Positions 5,885 to 6,921 of a stretch of 6,921 nucleotides of DNA are shown in pieces. The DNA is taken from assembly GCA_017458885.1 (NCBI GenBank), contig JAFSZQ010000074.1, positions 1-6,921 on the forward strand, written 5' to 3'. The stretch comes from Oscillospiraceae bacterium. Lineage in GTDB: Bacteria; Bacillota; Clostridia; Oscillospirales; Oscillospiraceae. The notes below the pieces were generated by a model. It was not told the origin of the DNA. It was given only the letters and a program-made list of their open reading frames with translations, and made no database searches. A program made the position numbers and the translations under genes. The first letter of the stretch is position 1; each line of letters starts with the position of its first letter.

Positions 5885-6520
5885 ATGGCGGCGCCGCATC
5901 TCTGGGCGCTGCTGGCGCTTGCGGGCTATCTGCTCGGCTGCGCCAACGGCGCGATCCTGACCTCGAAGCTGTTCTACCGCGACGACGTGCGCGCTCACGG
6001 CAGCGGCAACGCGGGGCTGACGAACTTCTACCGCACCTACGGCGCGAAGCTCGTGCTGCTCGTCATCGCCGTCGATATGCTCAAGGCGGTCGCCGCCGTG
6101 GAGCTTGGCGGCGCGCTGCTCGGCGGGGCGCTGGGGAAGTACTACATGGGCTTTTTCTGTATGCTCGGGCATATGTTCCCCGCGCCGTACCGCTTTCAGG
6201 GCGGCAAGGGCATCTTGAGCAGCGGCACGCTGCTGCTGTGCCTCGACTGGCGCGTGGCGCTCGCGGGCTGGGGCGCGTTCGCCGTGCTCGTGCTGCTCAC
6301 GCGCTACGTCTCGCTCGGCAGCGTCGCCGCGGCGGCGAGCCTGCCCGTTTCGACCTGTCTCGTCTACCGCGGCGCGGAGGGGTTCCCGTGGATCATGCTG
6401 CTCGGCACGCTGATCGGCGGCATGGTCATCTGGGCGCACCGCGAGAACATCGCCCGTCTTGCGCGCGGGACGGAGAATAGATTCACGCTCCATCGGAGCG
6501 GCGGGGAGGCGAAGCCATGA
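5885..6520 (+). CDS. plsY: Acyl-phosphate:glycerol-3-phosphate acyltransferase PlsY
   Basis: PlsY is a membrane enzyme that transfers a fatty acyl group from acyl-phosphate to sn-glycerol-3-phosphate, the first acylation of phospholipid synthesis in most Gram-positive bacteria. The 211-residue product is mostly hydrophobic, with helices near 6-26, 54-80, 84-96, 114-138, 143-160 and 168-184. The three PlsY motifs are present: GSGNAGLTNF (39-48), GHMFP with GGKG (95-99 and 106-109), and HRENI (185-189). Motif details differ slightly from the common SGNPGATN and GKGVAT forms. AAGGAGG (5872-5878) lies six bases before the ATG, within the end of der. The stop overlaps gpsA by four bases. GpsA, encoded next, supplies its substrate. 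Confidence 0.97.
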   Translation: MAAPHLWALLALAGYLLGCANGAILTSKLFYRDDVRAHGSGNAGLTNFYRTYGAKLVLLVIAVDMLKAVAAVELGGALLGGALGKYYMGFFCMLGHMFPAPYRFQGGKGILSSGTLLLCLDWRVALAGWGAFAVLVLLTRYVSLGSVAAAASLPVSTCLVYRGAEGFPWIMLLGTLIGGMVIWAHRENIARLARGTENRFTLHRSGGEAKP

Positions 6521-6921
6521 ACACGGTGGTGCTCGGCAGCGGCGGCTGGGGCACGGCGCTCGCAAGCGTGCTGCGCGACAACGGCCACGCCGTTACGCTC
6601 TGGTCGCATGACGCGGAAAAGGCGGCACTGCTGCAATCGACAAGGGAAAATCCTTTACTGCCAGGCGTGACGCTTCCGCCGGAAATTGCCGTCACGAACG
6701 ACCTCGCGCCGCTGCGCGGCGCGGAGCTGGTCGTGTTCGCCGCGCCGTCGTTCGCGCTGCGGAGCGTCGCGCGGCTCGCCGCGCCGTATCTTGCGCCGGA
6801 GGCGCTACTCGTGTCCGCGACGAAGGGGATCGAGCGCGGCACGCACCTGCGGATGTCGCAGCTCGTGCTTGCCGAGACCGGCGGCGGGCGCGAGATCGTC
6901 GCGCTTTCGGGGCCGTCCCAC
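6517..6921 (+). CDS. gpsA: Glycerol-3-phosphate dehydrogenase [NAD(P)+], N-terminal part (3' end outside window)
   Basis: GpsA reduces dihydroxyacetone phosphate to sn-glycerol-3-phosphate, the backbone of phospholipids, in the cytoplasm. The frame is open to the last base: 135 codons of an expected 330-345. It opens with the Rossmann dinucleotide-binding motif GSGGWGTALA (residues 7-16), then has LLPGVTLPPEIAVTNDL (47-63), AAPSFALR (75-82), ATKGIE (101-106) and the start of the SGPSHA segment (131-135), all diagnostic of GpsA. The ATG overlaps the plsY stop (ATGA), with GGGGAGG at 6503-6509, seven bases upstream. The gene is cut by the right edge. A short AT-richer patch near 6635-6660 falls within conserved family sequence and is not a break. 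Confidence 0.96.
   Translation, partial: MNTVVLGSGGWGTALASVLRDNGHAVTLWSHDAEKAALLQSTRENPLLPGVTLPPEIAVTNDLAPLRGAELVVFAAPSFALRSVARLAAPYLAPEALLVSATKGIERGTHLRMSQLVLAETGGGREIVALSGPSH

Noticed and set aside
5636..6565. Minus-strand 309-codon open frame spanning der, plsY and gpsA
   Set aside because: It crosses three gene boundaries of well-identified genes and is Arg/Ala-rich with no conserved motif.
6630..6665. AT-richer patch in gpsA as a possible insertion or transferred segment
   Set aside because: The encoded residues (ENPLLPGVTLP) are conserved in the GpsA family and the frame is unbroken.

Overview
The window is ordinary chromosomal DNA from a GC-rich member of the Bacillota. By eye GC is roughly two-thirds, and the AT-rich stretches sit mostly in the control regions. 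The best guess is a class Clostridia organism of the Oscillospiraceae or a related gut group. Three things support this: strong AGGAGG-type ribosome binding sites, sigma-70/SigA-type promoters with 17-bp spacers, and the order DUF512 radical-SAM gene - der - plsY - gpsA, a neighbourhood known from clostridia. No mobile element, CRISPR array, tRNA or rRNA is seen.

Layout. (1) Bases 1-2127, plus strand: the 3' two-thirds of alaS (alanyl-tRNA synthetase, cut by the left edge), followed 12 bp later by a complete HIT-family nucleotide hydrolase of the HinT type, probably in the same transcript. (2) Bases 2128-2667: a self-contained rplS (ribosomal protein L19) unit. It has an UP-element-like A/T tract, an extended -10 promoter overlapped by a perfect 16-bp palindrome, a foldable leader that may be an L19 autoregulatory leader, the gene, and a perfect 16-bp-stem terminator that can work in both directions. 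(3) Bases 2666-3091, minus strand: a small five-helix EamA/DMT-type membrane transporter convergent with rplS. (4) Bases 3092-3247: a divergent control region with a clear promoter on each strand and GAAACGC-type repeats between them. (5) Bases 3248-6921, plus strand: a tightly packed operon of a PDZ/radical-SAM/DUF512 protein, der (ribosome-assembly GTPase), plsY (glycerol-3-phosphate acyltransferase) and the start of gpsA (glycerol-3-phosphate dehydrogenase, cut by the right edge).

How the genes fit together. The left and middle parts serve translation: AlaRS, a hydrolase able to clear aminoacyl-adenylates, L19, and Der for 50S assembly. PlsY and GpsA are consecutive steps of phospholipid synthesis: GpsA makes glycerol-3-phosphate and PlsY acylates it. 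The DUF512 protein has no established role.

I see no convincing new biological system. The most worthwhile signals are regulatory: the rplS leader with a possible anti-Shine-Dalgarno switch, the palindrome and UP element in its promoter, and the repeat-bearing divergent promoter region. The uncharacterised radical-SAM protein is the main protein-level unknown.
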